A stretch of DNA of 64,000 bases from Luidia sarsii (GCA_949987565.1 OX465111.1:4430590-4494589); one strand, 5' to 3'; positions 1 to 12,705 are shown, numbered from the stretch's first letter. Notes: generated from the sequence alone by a model not told the origin. Program-made: numbers and translations.

Positions 1-3000
1 AAACTGTATTGTTGTTGGCCTATTAATGAGTATGGGGTGTGATTCCTGGAGAGATGGTCAAAGGTTAAATGCGTGTTACTGGGGCCCCCATCTCATCCGC
101 AACGACAACTGACTATTTGGGAAGGTCACCGCCAATAAGGGCTGGATAGCTCAGGTGATCAAGCGCTCAGTAAGTTACACCAAAGGTCTGGGTGAAAATC
201 ACGGTCCAGTCAAATCTTCGAGCAAGTTTCCTTTGCTTTCTTTGCTTGAAATGAAAAAAAAAATGACAGAAGTCACTTGCGATTGCTGATTCATGAAGTG
301 TTCAATGCAATCTCTGAATGAAAGAAGTGGTGAATAAATTATGGAAGCGCCAGCGAGATTAATGGTTTTCTATATGGGATAGTGTGATGACTATAGGGAG
401 TGGGATGGCTGAGGCAATTTTATGCTTGGGTGGCAAAGGTGATCCCCAAAATTGCACGGGAGGAAGTTAAAGCTGGCTTTATAGCGCATTACTGGATTTG
501 ATGGTGCGACTCGAGTTCAGACCACAGCCGGCGCTTCCCGATCCGGAGGGGGAGGCGGGAACATGGCGTCCAATGCCGTGGGTGCGTTTTAACGGGCAAT
601 GATAGCGAGGCTGGTCCGCCAACTCTGTGTTCCCGCCCTTCTTCACTCATCTATACTCCTTCTTTGCTCGCGTATACACACGGGTGTAAGGGGCCTGGTG
701 CACTGTCAATCGGGCATATAGGGTTATCATTGTGTGATTTCACTTCAACAGGCAATAACCAATCTGATCACTAGGTCTTGTGATCGTAAAAGAAAATAGG
801 TTACGAAAATCCGGCCCTATTTGTTGTTTGTTTGAAATTTGCAAAGGCCTTTTTTTCCCCTAAGCTTTGATATTACTGCTGGTTTACAAGTTGGACAGCC
901 TAACCAAGTTTTACGAATACAAACAAATAAGCTGAAATCTATGAATCTGAAACGATTTGGACGTTTCAGTTCTAGCAGAATCCATAGCAAAGGCACAAGA
1001 TCACTGAGCCAGTAGCACTTGAGCGATCAACTATAACGCAGGAGGCAGTGCGTACAGTGCATCCATGAGCAAGATCCAATATAGGATCAAAAGGTCAGGC
1101 CCTCTATCCTTATTCAAGTAGGCCTATTTCTAGTTTTTCAATCAAAATCATATGAAATTTCCGGATACATGCCATTGTGGAAAATGACAGTATCACAGCG
1201 CTATAAGGAACATAGGACTGAATTGTCATTTGATTATACGGTGACATATGGGACTGGAGCAGGGAGCATTAAACCAAAACCAATACTGAATTATTTATTT
1301 CATTGACCATTGATTAGATATATAATGGATGCAGACAATGCGTAGACGTACAAATCATGTTGGGATCGAGTCTGGATCTTAGATGGAGAGTGAATATGTG
1401 CGGTCTCTTTTACGGGGGAGAGTAACTGTCGAAAAAAAAAATGTATTTGGCCGCCCTGTTGTTTGGCATTAAAATTTATGCGTCGCAACAGCTTTGGCAA
1501 TGTGAGGCTCGCAGTAAAACATTATGTAAAATGAAAACTCATGAATAAATCATGAGCGGGTTGTGGGGGGAGGGAGGAGGGACGGGTAGGGGCAGGTTCA
1601 TGAATAAGGCATGAGCCCATGCGTGCCAATTATGTGCAAGAGGCAGGGGGAAGGGAGGATCAAATCTCAACGGCACTGCCCGATGTATGGCGGGTACCGG
1701 TACAGTATACACTGGATTATGCATGCCCATGTACCGGCCCTATGTACAAGTATGCAATACGGCGTGTGTGTTGTGTTAGTGTTGTACATGTACATGTATA
1801 TCTATGGCGCGCCCACCTCCAGTATACTGTGCGGGCATAACACTCCCGGGATGTACATGTATAATATAATAACACTCGCTTAAGCAAATTACAGGTCATT
1901 CGACCGGCTTTCAAAACACCGTCACTGGCATTTGTGTCGTCCCCATTATGCGCCGGTAAATATGCAGTTGATTGAGAGCAAGCCGCAGTCCTTACAGTTC
2001 TAATTGGCTTGCATTAAGATCCCTCGTTAGAGAGCGCGGTCTATTGCTGGCGAGAGTACACATAATCGATTTCGCTCTGGATTCTTGGAAGAATCATGCA
2101 CGACTACCACGCCAAATTGCTCAGGCACACTGGATGAGACGTGAGATACACCCGTACGAAATAACGCACCGGCACTGAAAGAGCGATTCTGATTTCGGCA
2201 CATCATTACCAAAGTCACCAAGGCAAAGCACATACACAATAGCTACGGCACAATCTGCCAGTTTATAAAATAAACGGTTCCCTGCAACAACAAAATCAAA
2301 ACCAATGCGGATGGCTCGGTGAGATGATTATCAGTAGAATAGTTTAAAACTGATTTAAAGCCTCTGGTGGAATTTGTTGTGAGAAAAAAAATCCTTTAGA
2401 GTTTCTCTCTGTAAATTCAAGTCAAGTCGGCATAGTCGAACAAAACCATGCACATAGCTATAATTATAAAGCGGTATGAGTATTTTTTTTTTAAAGATTA
2501 CAAATCCATTTGCATAATTATTTGACTGATATTACCTCATTTATAACCCGAACCTTTTTATTTTGCCTTTGGACAGTTTTATTTGATAATCTTCTAACCT
2601 GTGTGAGATCAGTGCACGTTATCGATCGCTGATTGTGAAGCCGGGCTTAATGCTGGCACGAATTATGAACATTTCGAGTGTTTACGGGCAGACTGTATGC
2701 GGAAAAGGGCAAACAGCATGGTTCCCGTTCCCTACATACGTCAATGGAATCTAGTCATCGGGAACCAGTCTCACAGGAAAATTTTCTCTGTGGCGTGGAG
2801 GGCGCTGTTAATGTGAACTGTGGCTTTTCAGAACTCGGAGGGAGAAAAAAAGCTGAATCCGCTGAATCTACTGAAGGAAGGTATTGAGGACCATGGTAAA
2901 TGATGCCTAACATAAATGTGTATACCAGTTTGCTGAAGTAGAATGCGTAATAATGATATATGAAGCGCCTATTGCCCTGCGAACAGAGAGAAAATCGAGA

Positions 3001-4431
3001 AAGGTCTTTTTGGTAAGACAGTATTATTACACGCAAGAGAGAATGTTTATCTAATATTACAATACTTTCAGCAATATTATCAGTGCCACATTCCAGTTCA
3101 GGGGAAGTCGAAGCCTAAAGTTCACCATCACCCCGTCAATCACATTGGGTATGCACTATACAAAGGCTATCATGGTACCATACGATACAATATGGTATCA
3201 CACGAAGATTAAGACGGAAAAACATTAAATTCAGAGGCCTTGTAAGTTGTAGTCAGGTTTCCAATCTCCGCTGGGCCGGTTCCATTCTCTGCCCGAAAAT
3301 CAAACTGAGATTAGCCGTGTCCACATATTTTGTAACATGGGCTGTCACAGAAGTAATACCACGTTTTAAGTCATTTCATATCAAAATGAAACATACAACC
3401 AGACCGACTGTACTGGTCAAAAGATTTCAACGCACGTCAATACAAAATCAAGAATGCTTCGGCCTAAATTATATACAACGCAATATGACGCCGCATACGG
3501 TATTTGTGCTAGCATTACGAAATGCGAGCGCGAATTGAGAAGGCCATGCACGACCACACTCAAGGTGCGAGGTACATTTACAAAATGCACAACTGCAAAA
3601 CAAACGGGTTCTAATTCAAATATAAACCGTATACGGAGAGTAAATGAAATTGGGGGGACTGCAAAAACCGTACTGATGTAAAGTTTGGAAATGTCACACA
3701 AATATCTACTGCACGTTAGAATATCCATTTGGAATGGGTTGCCCAATGAAACAAGCATGCGTGTGTACTATCCGAATGATCACTAAGGTGGCCCCAATCA
3801 TCCCATAGTATGAATTATACTAGGAGACAGGGTACCAGGATGAGGAATCGCCACAGTGGCTAGACATAAGGTCATAGGCATTGTATGACACTCCCTTCGC
3901 TCCAGATGCAGTGTTCAAGATTTCTAATCTACATACAGAGCCACAGAAAACCGGATTAATCATTTGACTTATGTTTCATCAATTAATGAAAGATGCATAG
4001 GATTTTTCAGTGGCCACAGTTCTACGAAACATTTAGGAGAAATGTGGGTGACATGCCAGAGCAGCCCTTGCCTCGCCGAATATTTTAATTACCATGAGTC
4101 CCAGGACCTTCCACACATTTCCATCCCTCTCTCCTCGCATTGCATGCATCAGACAACGCCCTACTAAGTACTTTCAACCCCTTTTCGTGGACTGTGTGAT
4201 GAAATCTAGTAATTAGCAACAGCTCTATTTGACTTTTTCGTAACTGAAGGTTTGCAAGGTGGCCATGACAAGATATTGTCCAAACAGTTTTTCTTTCTCT
4301 CTACATCTCTCCAACCGGTCATCTGCATGCAAGTTAGACACCGAGAATGGAACCCCCTCATGCATAATTCATGCCGCATACCCTCAGCCCTCTACCCTCA
4401 GCAATGAATGATATTCCGGACGGTGCAGTCT
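1..4431. other. Intergenic DNA, no gene supported
   Basis: Unique-looking, CpG-rich, mixed-composition sequence. All open frames are under 115 codons, overlap each other on both strands and resemble nothing I know. One TAGGCCTA palindrome is at 1119-1126 and several TACATGTA runs lie at 1780-1860. Confidence 0.7.
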
Positions 4432-5806
4432 GTAGAGTGAGTAGAGAGAGGGAGATAGGGGAGACGGGGGAGAAGGGAGAGAGGGGAGACATAGGGGAGA
4501 GAGAGGGGGAGAGAGGGAGGGAGAAAGGGGAGACATTGGGGAGAGAGGGAGAGAGGGTGAGGGGGAAGAGGGAGAGAGGAGAGAGAGGGGGAGAGCTGAG
4601 AGAGGGGAGAGAGGGGAGAGAGGGGAGAGAGAGACAGAGGGGAGAGAGGGAGAGAGGGAAGAGAGGGAGAGAGGGGAGAGAGGGGAGGGGAGAGAGAGGG
4701 GAGAGAGGGGGAGAGCTGAGAGAGGGGAGAGAGAGACAGAGGGGACAGAGGGAGAGAGGGAAGAGAGGGAGAGAGGGGAGAGAGGGGAGAGAGGGGAGAG
4801 GGGAGAGAGAGACAGAGGGGACAGAGGGAGAGAGGGAAGAGAGGGAGAGAGGGGAGAGAGGGGAGAGAGGGGAGAGAGAGGGGAGAGAGGAGAGGGGAGA
4901 GAGAGGGGAGAGAGGGGGAGAGGGGAGAGAGGGGAGAGAGGGGAGAGAGAGGGGAGAGAGGGGAGAGAGAGGAGAGAGGGGGGAGAGAGGGGAGAGATGG
5001 GAGAGGGGAGAGAGGGGAAAGAGGGGGAGAGGGGAGAGAGGGGAGAGAGTGGAGAGAGAGGGGAGAGAGAGGGGAGAGAGGGGGAGAGGGGAGAGAGGGG
5101 AGAGAGGGGAGAGAGAGGGGGAGAGAGGGGAGAGAGAGGGGGAGAGAGGGAGAGAGAGGGGAGAGAGATGAGAGAGAGGGGAGAGATGGGAGAGGGGAGA
5201 GAGGGGAGAGAGGGGGAGAGGGGAGAGAGGGGAGAGAGGGGAGAGAGAGGGGAGAGAGAGGGGAGAGAGAGGGGAGAGAGAGGGGAGAGAGGGGAGAGAT
5301 GGGAGAGGGGAGAGAGGGGAGAGAGGGAGAGAGAGGGAGAGGGGAGAGAGGGGAGAGAGAGGGGAGAGAGAGGAGAGAGAGAGGAGAGAGGGGAGAGAGG
5401 GGAGAGAGAGGAGAGAGGGGAGAGAGGAGAGAGGGAGAGAGAGGGAGAGAGAGGGAGAGAGGAGAGAGGGGAGAGAGAGGGGAGAGAGAGGAGAGAGGGG
5501 AGAGAGGGGAGAGAGGGGGAGAGAGAGCGATGGAGAGAGAGATGGAGTGAGGGAGAGGGAGGGAGGGAGGGAGAGGGAGGGAGCGCGGGAAAGAGAGCAA
5601 GAGGCAGAGAGGGGTTAAAGGAGAGAAATAGAGGGGGAGGGATGGAGAAAGAAGAGAGAGGAGGAGAGACAGACGGAGAGGAAGGGGGAGAGGAGAGGGA
5701 CAGCCGGTAGACAGAGAGACATAAGGGACGGAGACAGACAGTCAGAAGGAGACGAAGAGATGAAGGAAGAGGCAGAGAGATAGAGCGAGAAAGGGAGGAT
5801 AGGGCT
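4432..5806 (+). repeat. 1.4-kb polypurine GGGAGAGA-type satellite tract
   Basis: The plus strand is almost entirely G and A, built from GGGAGAGA/GGAGAGAGAG units with a few T and C interruptions. Longer periodicities are visible: a block around GAGAGCTGAG recurs 120 bp apart (4591 and 4711), a GGGGACAGAG block recurs 76 bp apart (4741 and 4817), and GGAGAGATGG occurs near 4991, 5180 and 5293. Frames of up to 400 codons on either strand (Arg/Glu/Gly or Ser/Leu/Pro only) result from the absence of stop codons in the repeat and are not genes. Confidence 0.97.
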
Positions 5807-6655
5807 CCTATTCAACCATGTGCACTGCTATGATTCATCCCGCAGAAGGGCCTATGAATCTCCTGAGCGCTATGTCTACACATAGCGCAGGGGTCGGTAA
5901 GGGTGTAGGGGGCCACTCAACACGTACGCATGGGCCCGAACCAACCGGCCCTGGCAACAAGATATAATGAGAATTTTAAAGGGTGCACGCGGGAGAGGCC
6001 ACGTCAGGGTCCTGTGCCCATGCAATATCTAGACACGAAAACCTGCTTGGCGCAGTGTATGCTGACTGTGTCTGACTTGTGTTCGACCAAAGCGAACATA
6101 TAGCTAAGATTGACATGCCCTGTGTCATTAACTTAGCAGAACTTTTGTGCTTTATCAATATTTTGTAGGCGTAAGCAACTCTGGTCGTATTTGACGAGGC
6201 CCTCAATAGCGGGGATGCGGGCACCGTGAATTCCACTGGCGAGTCCGACCTGGCATAGGCCTAAGCAATGACACAAGGTTGGGGTGCACTACAAAAAGCC
6301 TGTGGGAAAACAGTGTTTTATAGAAGTTGTATATTCACATTGAAGTTCATCAGTTTCTTTTGGAATAGTTAACTTCACAAATTTGACGAACGTGATTTAC
6401 TCCATTTCAGTCAGTTCCCGAACAAATGCTTCGGCATTTTCAGCTATGTTCACTGTTCTTTGAAGCAACATTAAGAAGCTATTTGCAGGTCCATCCGTGA
6501 AAAGGCTAACCTCAATGGGACGTATTTTTGTGACAGATGTGACCGCTTATCTGAGAAAAAGGATATCGTACTCACACTCACTCGTACTACGGTACTCAAA
6601 TTGGTTACTTCTTCGACGAGAACTCATATACCTTAACTCACGACAGAGTACATAC
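5807..6655. other. Intergenic DNA between two tandem arrays
   Basis: Unique-looking sequence with one TAGGCCTA palindrome at 6256-6263. No coding, RNA or repeat feature can be supported. Confidence 0.6.
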
Positions 6656-6960
6656 TCGCACCCATGGTCAAGTGCTATTACCCGTACTCATGACCAAGCA
6701 CTTGTACTTAGCACTCATGACAAAGCACTTGCGCTAGCACTCATGACCAAGTACTTGTACTTAGCACTCATGACAAAGCACTTGCGCTAGCACTCATGAC
6801 CAAGCACTTGTACTTAGCACTCATGACAAAGCACTTGCGCTAGCACTCATGACCAAGTACTTGTACTTAGCACTCATGACAAAGCACTTGCGCTAGCACT
6901 CATGACCAAGCACTTGTACTTAGCACTCATGACAAAGCACTTGCGCTAGCACTCATGGCC
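6656..6960 (+). repeat. 53-bp dimeric minisatellite (26+27 bp subunits)
   Basis: Alternating subunits ACTCATGACCAAGCACTTGT and ACTCATGACAAAGCACTTGC form a dimer of about 53 bp repeated roughly five times. The subunits share the CACTCATGAC.AAG.ACTTG core, so the array arose by duplication of a diverged dimer. Confidence 0.92.
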
Positions 6961-7325
6961 AAGTACTTGTACTCGTGGCCAAGTACTTGTACTCGTGGCC
7001 ATGTGCTTGTTTTCATGTTCAATCACTCGCACTCATGATCAAGTACTCGTACTCATGCTCACGTATCGATACTCTTTTTTCATGGCCAATTACATGCATT
7101 ATTGTTCATGCAGTCGAACTCGTGGCCAAGTACTTGTACTCGTGGCCATGTGCTTGTTTTCATGTTCAATCACTCGCACTCATGATCAAGTACTCGTACT
7201 CATGCTCACGTATCAATACTCTTTTTTCATGGCCAATTACATGCATTATTGTTCATGCAGTCGAACTCGTGGCCAAGTGCTTGTACTCGTGGCCAAGTTC
7301 TCGTTCTTGCATTCGTACACATGAA
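6961..7325 (+). repeat. 147-bp higher-order tandem repeat continuous with the 53-bp array
   Basis: The motif ACTCGTGGCCATGTGCTTGT starts at 6991 and again at 7138, exactly 147 bp apart, and the whole intervening unit (including TTTTTTCATGGCCAATTACA) is copied almost perfectly. A truncated third copy begins near 7265. Two overlapping frames of 133 and 109 codons are repeat artefacts that encode duplicated peptides. Confidence 0.93.
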
Positions 7326-8107
7326 AACAGTGTTCAAAACCAACACAGGCGGGATAAACCAACACGTATGTTTTAACGAAATACGACTAGAAAGTAGAAA
7401 CCCAACGAATGATTCGGGTTTCATTACGCTCAATCGAGACCTGTGCAGAATCCGATGGAGAGATATTTCATTTCAGTTACCGTCAGACAATAAATTACAA
7501 CCCAAGCCCTCTGACATTTTCGAAAGGTTTTTATTTTTGACATGTTTTTGTTTCCTTTGCCTTCGTGTGTTTTTCCCTTCCAGTTCCACGATCTGACGTT
7601 AATACAGCTAAAATGTTAAAGGGCGAGACGGAAGGTAAATCACTGAGGGTGAAATTCTGCGACCCTGTACGAATACGATGAAATATAACGAGGCACTGGC
7701 AAGGTGCTTTCCACTTCCCCTCGCACAACCCTCCGGCTTCACCCCCCCCCCCCCCGCCCCGCACCCCTCTTTCCCCCGCCGGCCGGATTCGACTTTGCCC
7801 CGTGTCAATAAGAATAAACGACGGCGGTAGTTGCGATCGATCGAGGAATGGTGAAAAGAAAGAAAAAAAATCGGAGCGGGAAAGAAGAAGGGGGAAAAAT
7901 CCTCTGCCGAGAAGGATGGTGCTCGACAACTGCGCCAGAATTAGTACCCTCGGCTCACTAGAAAAATAGAGAGGGAGATGAGGAGAAAGAAGACAAGCGC
8001 TCCTTTTCAAGGTCACTAAACAAGGTCTTTGGGAAAATAGCTATTGGAATTAATAACCATTAGGGTAAAAGTAATCGTTAAAAGCGATGTTTTTTTTCCT
8101 TTTTCCC
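7326..8107. other. Intergenic DNA with a poly-C run
   Basis: No gene is supported. A C-homopolymer run lies at 7741-7756 within a GC-rich pocket. Open frames on the minus strand here are low-complexity. Confidence 0.55.
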
Positions 8108-8330
8108 CAAGGAGAGAGGGAGAGAGACAGACCATGATAGAGGCAAAGGCAGAGACAGAGACAGAGACGGACACACAGGTATGCACTATGCAGACACCAG
8201 ACCGACAGACTAACACTGGCAGACAGACAGACAGACAGACAGAGGGGAGAAGGGAGAACGACAGCAGAGAGCGACAGAGGGGGAGAGAATGAGCGAGAGA
8301 AGGAGCAATAGAAGGAGAGAGAGAGGGGAG
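8108..8330 (+). repeat. GAGA/GACA microsatellite cluster
   Basis: GACAGAGACAGAG and CAGACAGACAGACAG runs followed by GAGAGAGA-type sequence. Confidence 0.92.
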
Positions 8331-8634
8331 TGTCGGGTTGGGAATAGAGAGTGGGACGGCTAGCAGCACTTCATCTTCGGCGTAAATTACCTCGGGGTGC
8401 AGCCGTGCGAAACACCCGGTGTAATTAGTGGAATGGAACGCCGACAAGCCAGGGCAAGGCGAGGCGGGGCGTGGCAAGGCGAGGCATATAGCCTAGCCAG
8501 GCCCAACCAGGCAAATCGTGCAGGAAGAAGGTGGGGAGGGATCATGTTGTCCGTGTGTGTTTGCAGGCCTTTCCTCTTTGCTCCTACCCGAAGACCGGCC
8601 CATAGGCATCTCCATGGGATGTCTCCCGGGGGTA

Positions 8635-8900
8635 CACCGGGGTGTTTTACCCGGCGTACGCCGCTCGGGTTATCGGCAAGGGAGCGACACAGCGCGGGTC
8701 TATATAAAGGAACCCAGTAACTACGTTTAAAGCGATAGCCATAGGTGGAATTCGAATAGGTAATATTTTAAACGTTTTGTTTGCATGAAAAATACAACGA
8801 TGACGTTTCAATCTCCCGATAGACTGATGATCCTTTAAGAAGCTCTATGGCACACTGTAATGTACACATCGTAAGCAGAGTAATGCTGTGGGTTCTCACA
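8635..8900 (+). promoter_or_regulatory. Candidate TATA-box promoter
   Basis: A strong TATA box (TATATAAAGG, starting at 8701) sits downstream of a GC-rich segment containing CCCGGGGGT and GGCGTACGCC. A start codon at 8847 opens a 63-codon frame with a hydrophobic stretch near its N-terminus (MLWVLTMIAFTI), but the frame runs straight into the hexanucleotide array and ends there. I do not recognise the peptide. A TATA box alone is weak evidence. Confidence 0.25.
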
Positions 8901-9009
8901 ATGATCGCTTTCACAATTTCAAATGTCAACACCATCTGTCCATTTGACAGAGCTGTTTCCCCTCCATTGCATTCGATCTTATTTAATAATATGAATTGTA
9001 ATCAGACAT

Positions 9010-9235
9010 TGGCACAGAGCCTGAGCCTGAGCCTATAGGACCGAGTCTGAGCCGGAGCCTGAGTCTGAGTCTGAGTCTGAGTCTGAGTCTGAGTCTGAGC
9101 CTGAGCCAAAGATTGAGCCAAAGTTTGAGCCAGACCCTGAGCAAGAGCCTGCAGAGCAAGAACATGAGTCATAATCAGAGCCAAAGACTAAGCCAGAGAC
9201 TGAGCCAGAGACTGAGCCAGAACCTGAGTCGTGCA
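9010..9235 (+). repeat. CTGAGT/CTGAGC hexanucleotide minisatellite
   Basis: Tandem GAGTCTGAGTCT and GAGCCTGAGCC units, grading into GAGCCAGAGACT units toward the end. It is open in several frames on both strands because six is a multiple of three. Confidence 0.93.
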
Positions 9236-11937
9236 TCATCACTGATTCGCTTCCCAAAATGGCCACTAAATAACACCAAAGGAAAAGAAGGTTCAACTCC
9301 GACAGGCACCAGTCCAGGGGAGTGACCCTTTAAGTACGCATTAATGTCAGCCATGTGCATAATGCTCCATGGGCCTTGTTTGAGGAGGCCCACCAAGCAC
9401 GGGTCCATATGGGCTAAAGTTCCCGTGCCACTCACACCACTAAAAAAAAAACCAAACCCAAACGCATCACTGCGGACAGCGCTTGTCACCTGTGCGACAA
9501 AATTAACGCTAGGTCTATTTCCGTATCGACTCCGTTCGCATCAATTATTTTCCTCCCTGTGCGAACCATTGAATGACGTGATTAATGGCGAGCTTCGGGC
9601 TGTTGGATTGTAGAAAGCGCCCTCTACAACGGTCTTCTGCGCGTGAAAACTAAGGTGAGGGCGGCAGATCCAGAGAGCGGTTACATTGGGGGCATAGTGC
9701 ACAAGCCTAGCGGTGTAGATATTCTTCGGCTGTTCTTGAAATTGCTTTTCGATGAAAATTCAGATATCAGTGACCGGCGAACAGACCATTTGCCAAGAAT
9801 GTAACCTTCCCATTACTCAGTCTACTACCAAGGCTTCAATTAGTAAATAATTATTTCAAATTTAAACATTGTAGCACACTACCCTTATGTGTTTATGGCA
9901 GATCTACCGGTATTCTGTATATACTGTTAGTTCCAGTTGACAATGGTCATACGAATGGTCAAAGTTTTGCTCCATTCTGTGGTAGGTATGTCTTAGCCAT
10001 CAGTAGTTACATACTACTTAGTTGTGCAATTTTGTTAAACTCTTATCCTCTTGCACTATCCGGCTTCCGTCTGAGGAGGTCGGATTACAAGAGCTGATGC
10101 ACACGATGACGTAAAGGTGAATAGAAACACATCACACCAACATGCTTGGCGCATGCGTGCACTATATTGGTCGAAGGATGAGAACCGAAGGAAATGCCAA
10201 TTGAGCCGCACTCCTTGCTTTTCATATCGATGCTGCTTTGAGTGCTTACGTGAGTTCAAAAATCTCGAAGAACAGAAAACAAAGGTTGCGTCATCGAATT
10301 ATCATCGCGTCTCCTTTTGGTACCAAGTAATCTGAGAGGATTTGACCATTACAGAGTCAATCCTTTCAGAGTATTACGTGCACGCACTTTTCACAGGGCG
10401 TAAAATGCCCGAGTGGGTGATTGTAGCACAAGACGAGACGATAAGTTTAACACTGTAGTTCAAAACTAGCCTATGGTCGCACTAGACGCCTCTCAGCGCG
10501 AACTGCTCATCGATTGACACATTATTCAATATATCGGTTTTGTTGTGTTGCTGCTGTTTCAGTAAACAAATTTAAATGCCTTTCCACACAATCAAAAGCC
10601 CACAAAAGTAATACTGTACAGCTTTAATGCAACAAACAACATGTAAAATAAATGGGGGCCTAGCTATGAATTTGCATGATTTTCGAAGGGTAAAACCATG
10701 AAATGAGCAAAGATACAAGGCTTTTCATATTGCCATTATGAAACGTGCACAAGGATAACGAATACGATAACCATCAAATTTTATCTGCGCGATTTTATCT
10801 TGCACTTCTCGAGTGGTTCTAGCCTGCTTATATCCATTGATCACGGCATCCAGTTGCATAAAACCCTATGCATGAATACTGCGAGTTTGCCACCGGCCAA
10901 AACCACTGGTCGTATGCTATTTCCGGCCATGCAGACGAGCGAGTTTGGATAGGGCCCTTTCCGACTCGCCGCATTTAGGCTACAGCGGGCGCTATACCAC
11001 ATAATAAGGTATTCGGTGAGCAAGTTACAGATCTGGCACTGTAAGCACGTAGTTTCAATTGAGATGCAAAATAATGGAAGGCATGACTTATCTTGGAAGT
11101 GTAACATTGATAGACGTTAGACGAAGAAGAGGCAGACTTAGATAACCTTGTAAACAGAAAACGTCCGAACATACAGACAAACCGACAGGTTAACGAACTG
11201 AAGCGCATTCGTCCGAACACATCTCCAACGATGACCAGCCCCCATGGATAAATTATACCGAAATGTATTTACTTGGTCAGTAAAAATGCCCCCGGGGGAA
11301 AACCGAGTTGATTAATTAGTTCCCCCGAAATCCAGTTTGACCCAGTATCATCTAGAGTAGCCCGTCTGGGCAAAAAGACGGGTTAAGTGGTCACACGAAC
11401 CGGTACAAGTACACGCACACACAACCGACAGAGCCTTGATTAATAGCATTTTCAATACAGCATTATGGTGGATATGCACAATGACAAAGTTGCGCAAGGT
11501 TTCACGACGCAAATTTTATTGCACATATAGGGATATACGTCATTGTGACACGTATGGCTCAGCCGATCCCAACGTTTACGTTTCTGCTATCGTTCTGAAA
11601 TGTTATTTTGAGGCGGTCGGATAGAGAAAGTTCCCGGCCTGGAGATTGCTCAAACAAGACAATCGAATCGAACAATCGAATCATCAGGATGTTGTTATCT
11701 TCGTTTTAGCATGATGGCATGAAGAGCAAGTGACCTGTCATACGTCATAGTGACGAAACGAGGCATGGCGATACACCACCGGCACCTCGCATTGTGCGGG
11801 GAGGGGGGTTGGGTGGGCCCCTAGGAAAAGCAACCGGCCATCGTTCCTACAGTCATAGGTATCTAGTGAATGAAGGCGGACTGGCGTCACCAAGCTATCG
11901 GTGACTGCTCTTCACACGAAAAGTACGACCGGGGGTA
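9236..11937. other. Intergenic DNA, no gene supported
   Basis: Unique-looking sequence. A small palindrome (CCCCCGGGGG) lies near 11290 and a 7-bp stem with GGGCAAAA loop (CCCGTCT...AGACGGG) near 11369-11390. No feature with predictive value was found. Confidence 0.6.
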
Positions 11938-12005
11938 GATTTCACAAAACATCTTACTACTACGACTCATCGTAACTCAACTTAGATAACCGATAGACGA
12001 TTAGA
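11938..12005 (+). mobile_element. Truncated copy of a GATTTCAC inverted-repeat element
   Basis: GATTTCAC is followed by ATCGTAACTCAACTTA and GATAACC, matching the terminal region of the complete element at 50021-50159. The copy is cut off where the 12-kb minisatellite begins, so the array may have expanded next to or out of the insertion. Confidence 0.6.
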
Positions 12006-12014
12006 GTGAGGAGA

Positions 12015-12015
12015 G

Positions 12016-12054
<39 letters not shown>

Positions 12055-12705
12055 GATGGAGAGTGAAAGAGACGAGAGGCGAGTTGGAGAGAGGCGAGTT
12101 GGAGAGAGGCGAGTTGGAGACAGGCGAGTTAGAGAGAGGCGAGCGGGAGAGAGGCGAGCGGGAGAGAGACGAGTGGGAGAGAGGAGAGATGGAGACGGGC
12201 GAGTGGGAGAGAGGCGAGTGGGAGAGAGGCAAGTGGGAGAGAGGCGAGTTGGAGACAGGAAAGTGGGAGAGAGGCGAGTGGGAGAGAGGAGAGATGGAGA
12301 CGGGCGAGTGGGAGAGAGGCGAGTTAGAGAGAGGAAAGTGGGAGAGAGGCGAGCGGGAGAGAGACGAGTGGGAGAGAGGAGAGATGGAGACGGGCGAGTG
12401 GGAGAGAGGCGAGTGGGAGAGAGGCAAGTGGGAGAGAGGCGAGTTGGAGAGAGGAAAGTGGGAGAGAGGCGAGTGGGAGAGAGGAGAGATGGAGACGGGC
12501 GAGTGGGAGAGAGGCGAGTTGGAGAGAGGAAAGTGGGAGAGAGGCGAGTGGGAGAGAGGAGAGATGGAGACGGGCGAGTGGGAGAGAGGCGAGTGGGAGA
12601 CAGGCGAGTGGGAGAGAGGCGAGTGGTAGAGAGACGAGTTGGAGAGAGGCGAGTGGGAGAGAGGCGAGTGGGAGAGAGGCGAGTGAGAAAGAGAAGAGAA
12701 AGGGG
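12015..12705 (+). repeat. 15-bp minisatellite (about 42 copies) with higher-order structure
   Basis: The unit is GAGTGGGAGAGAGGC with variants (GAGTT, GAGCG, AAGTG, and GGAGACGGGC). The variant block GAGATGGAGACGGG occurs at 12186, 12291, 12381, 12486 and 12561, so copies are spaced 7, 6, 7 and 5 units apart. The 15-bp unit leaves four or more frames open for about 190-250 codons on both strands (for example repeating Gly-Glu-Trp-Glu-Arg); these are repeat artefacts unless transcription is shown. Confidence 0.96.

Noticed and set aside
140..230. Possible tRNA gene (TAGCTCAGGTGATCAAGCG A-box-like sequence)
   Set aside because: The downstream B box is poor (GGTCCAGTCAA) and no cloverleaf can be folded. 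At best a decayed SINE.
4371..5710. Arg/Glu/Gly-rich and Ser/Leu/Pro-rich frames up to 400 codons
   Set aside because: Polypurine or polypyrimidine sequence cannot easily form stop codons on one strand, and both strands are open, so no protein is implied.
11369..11390. Short stem (CCCGTCT...AGACGGG) resembling a terminator or histone stem-loop
   Set aside because: Sequence does not match the histone 3' stem-loop and no gene ends here; such stems occur by chance.
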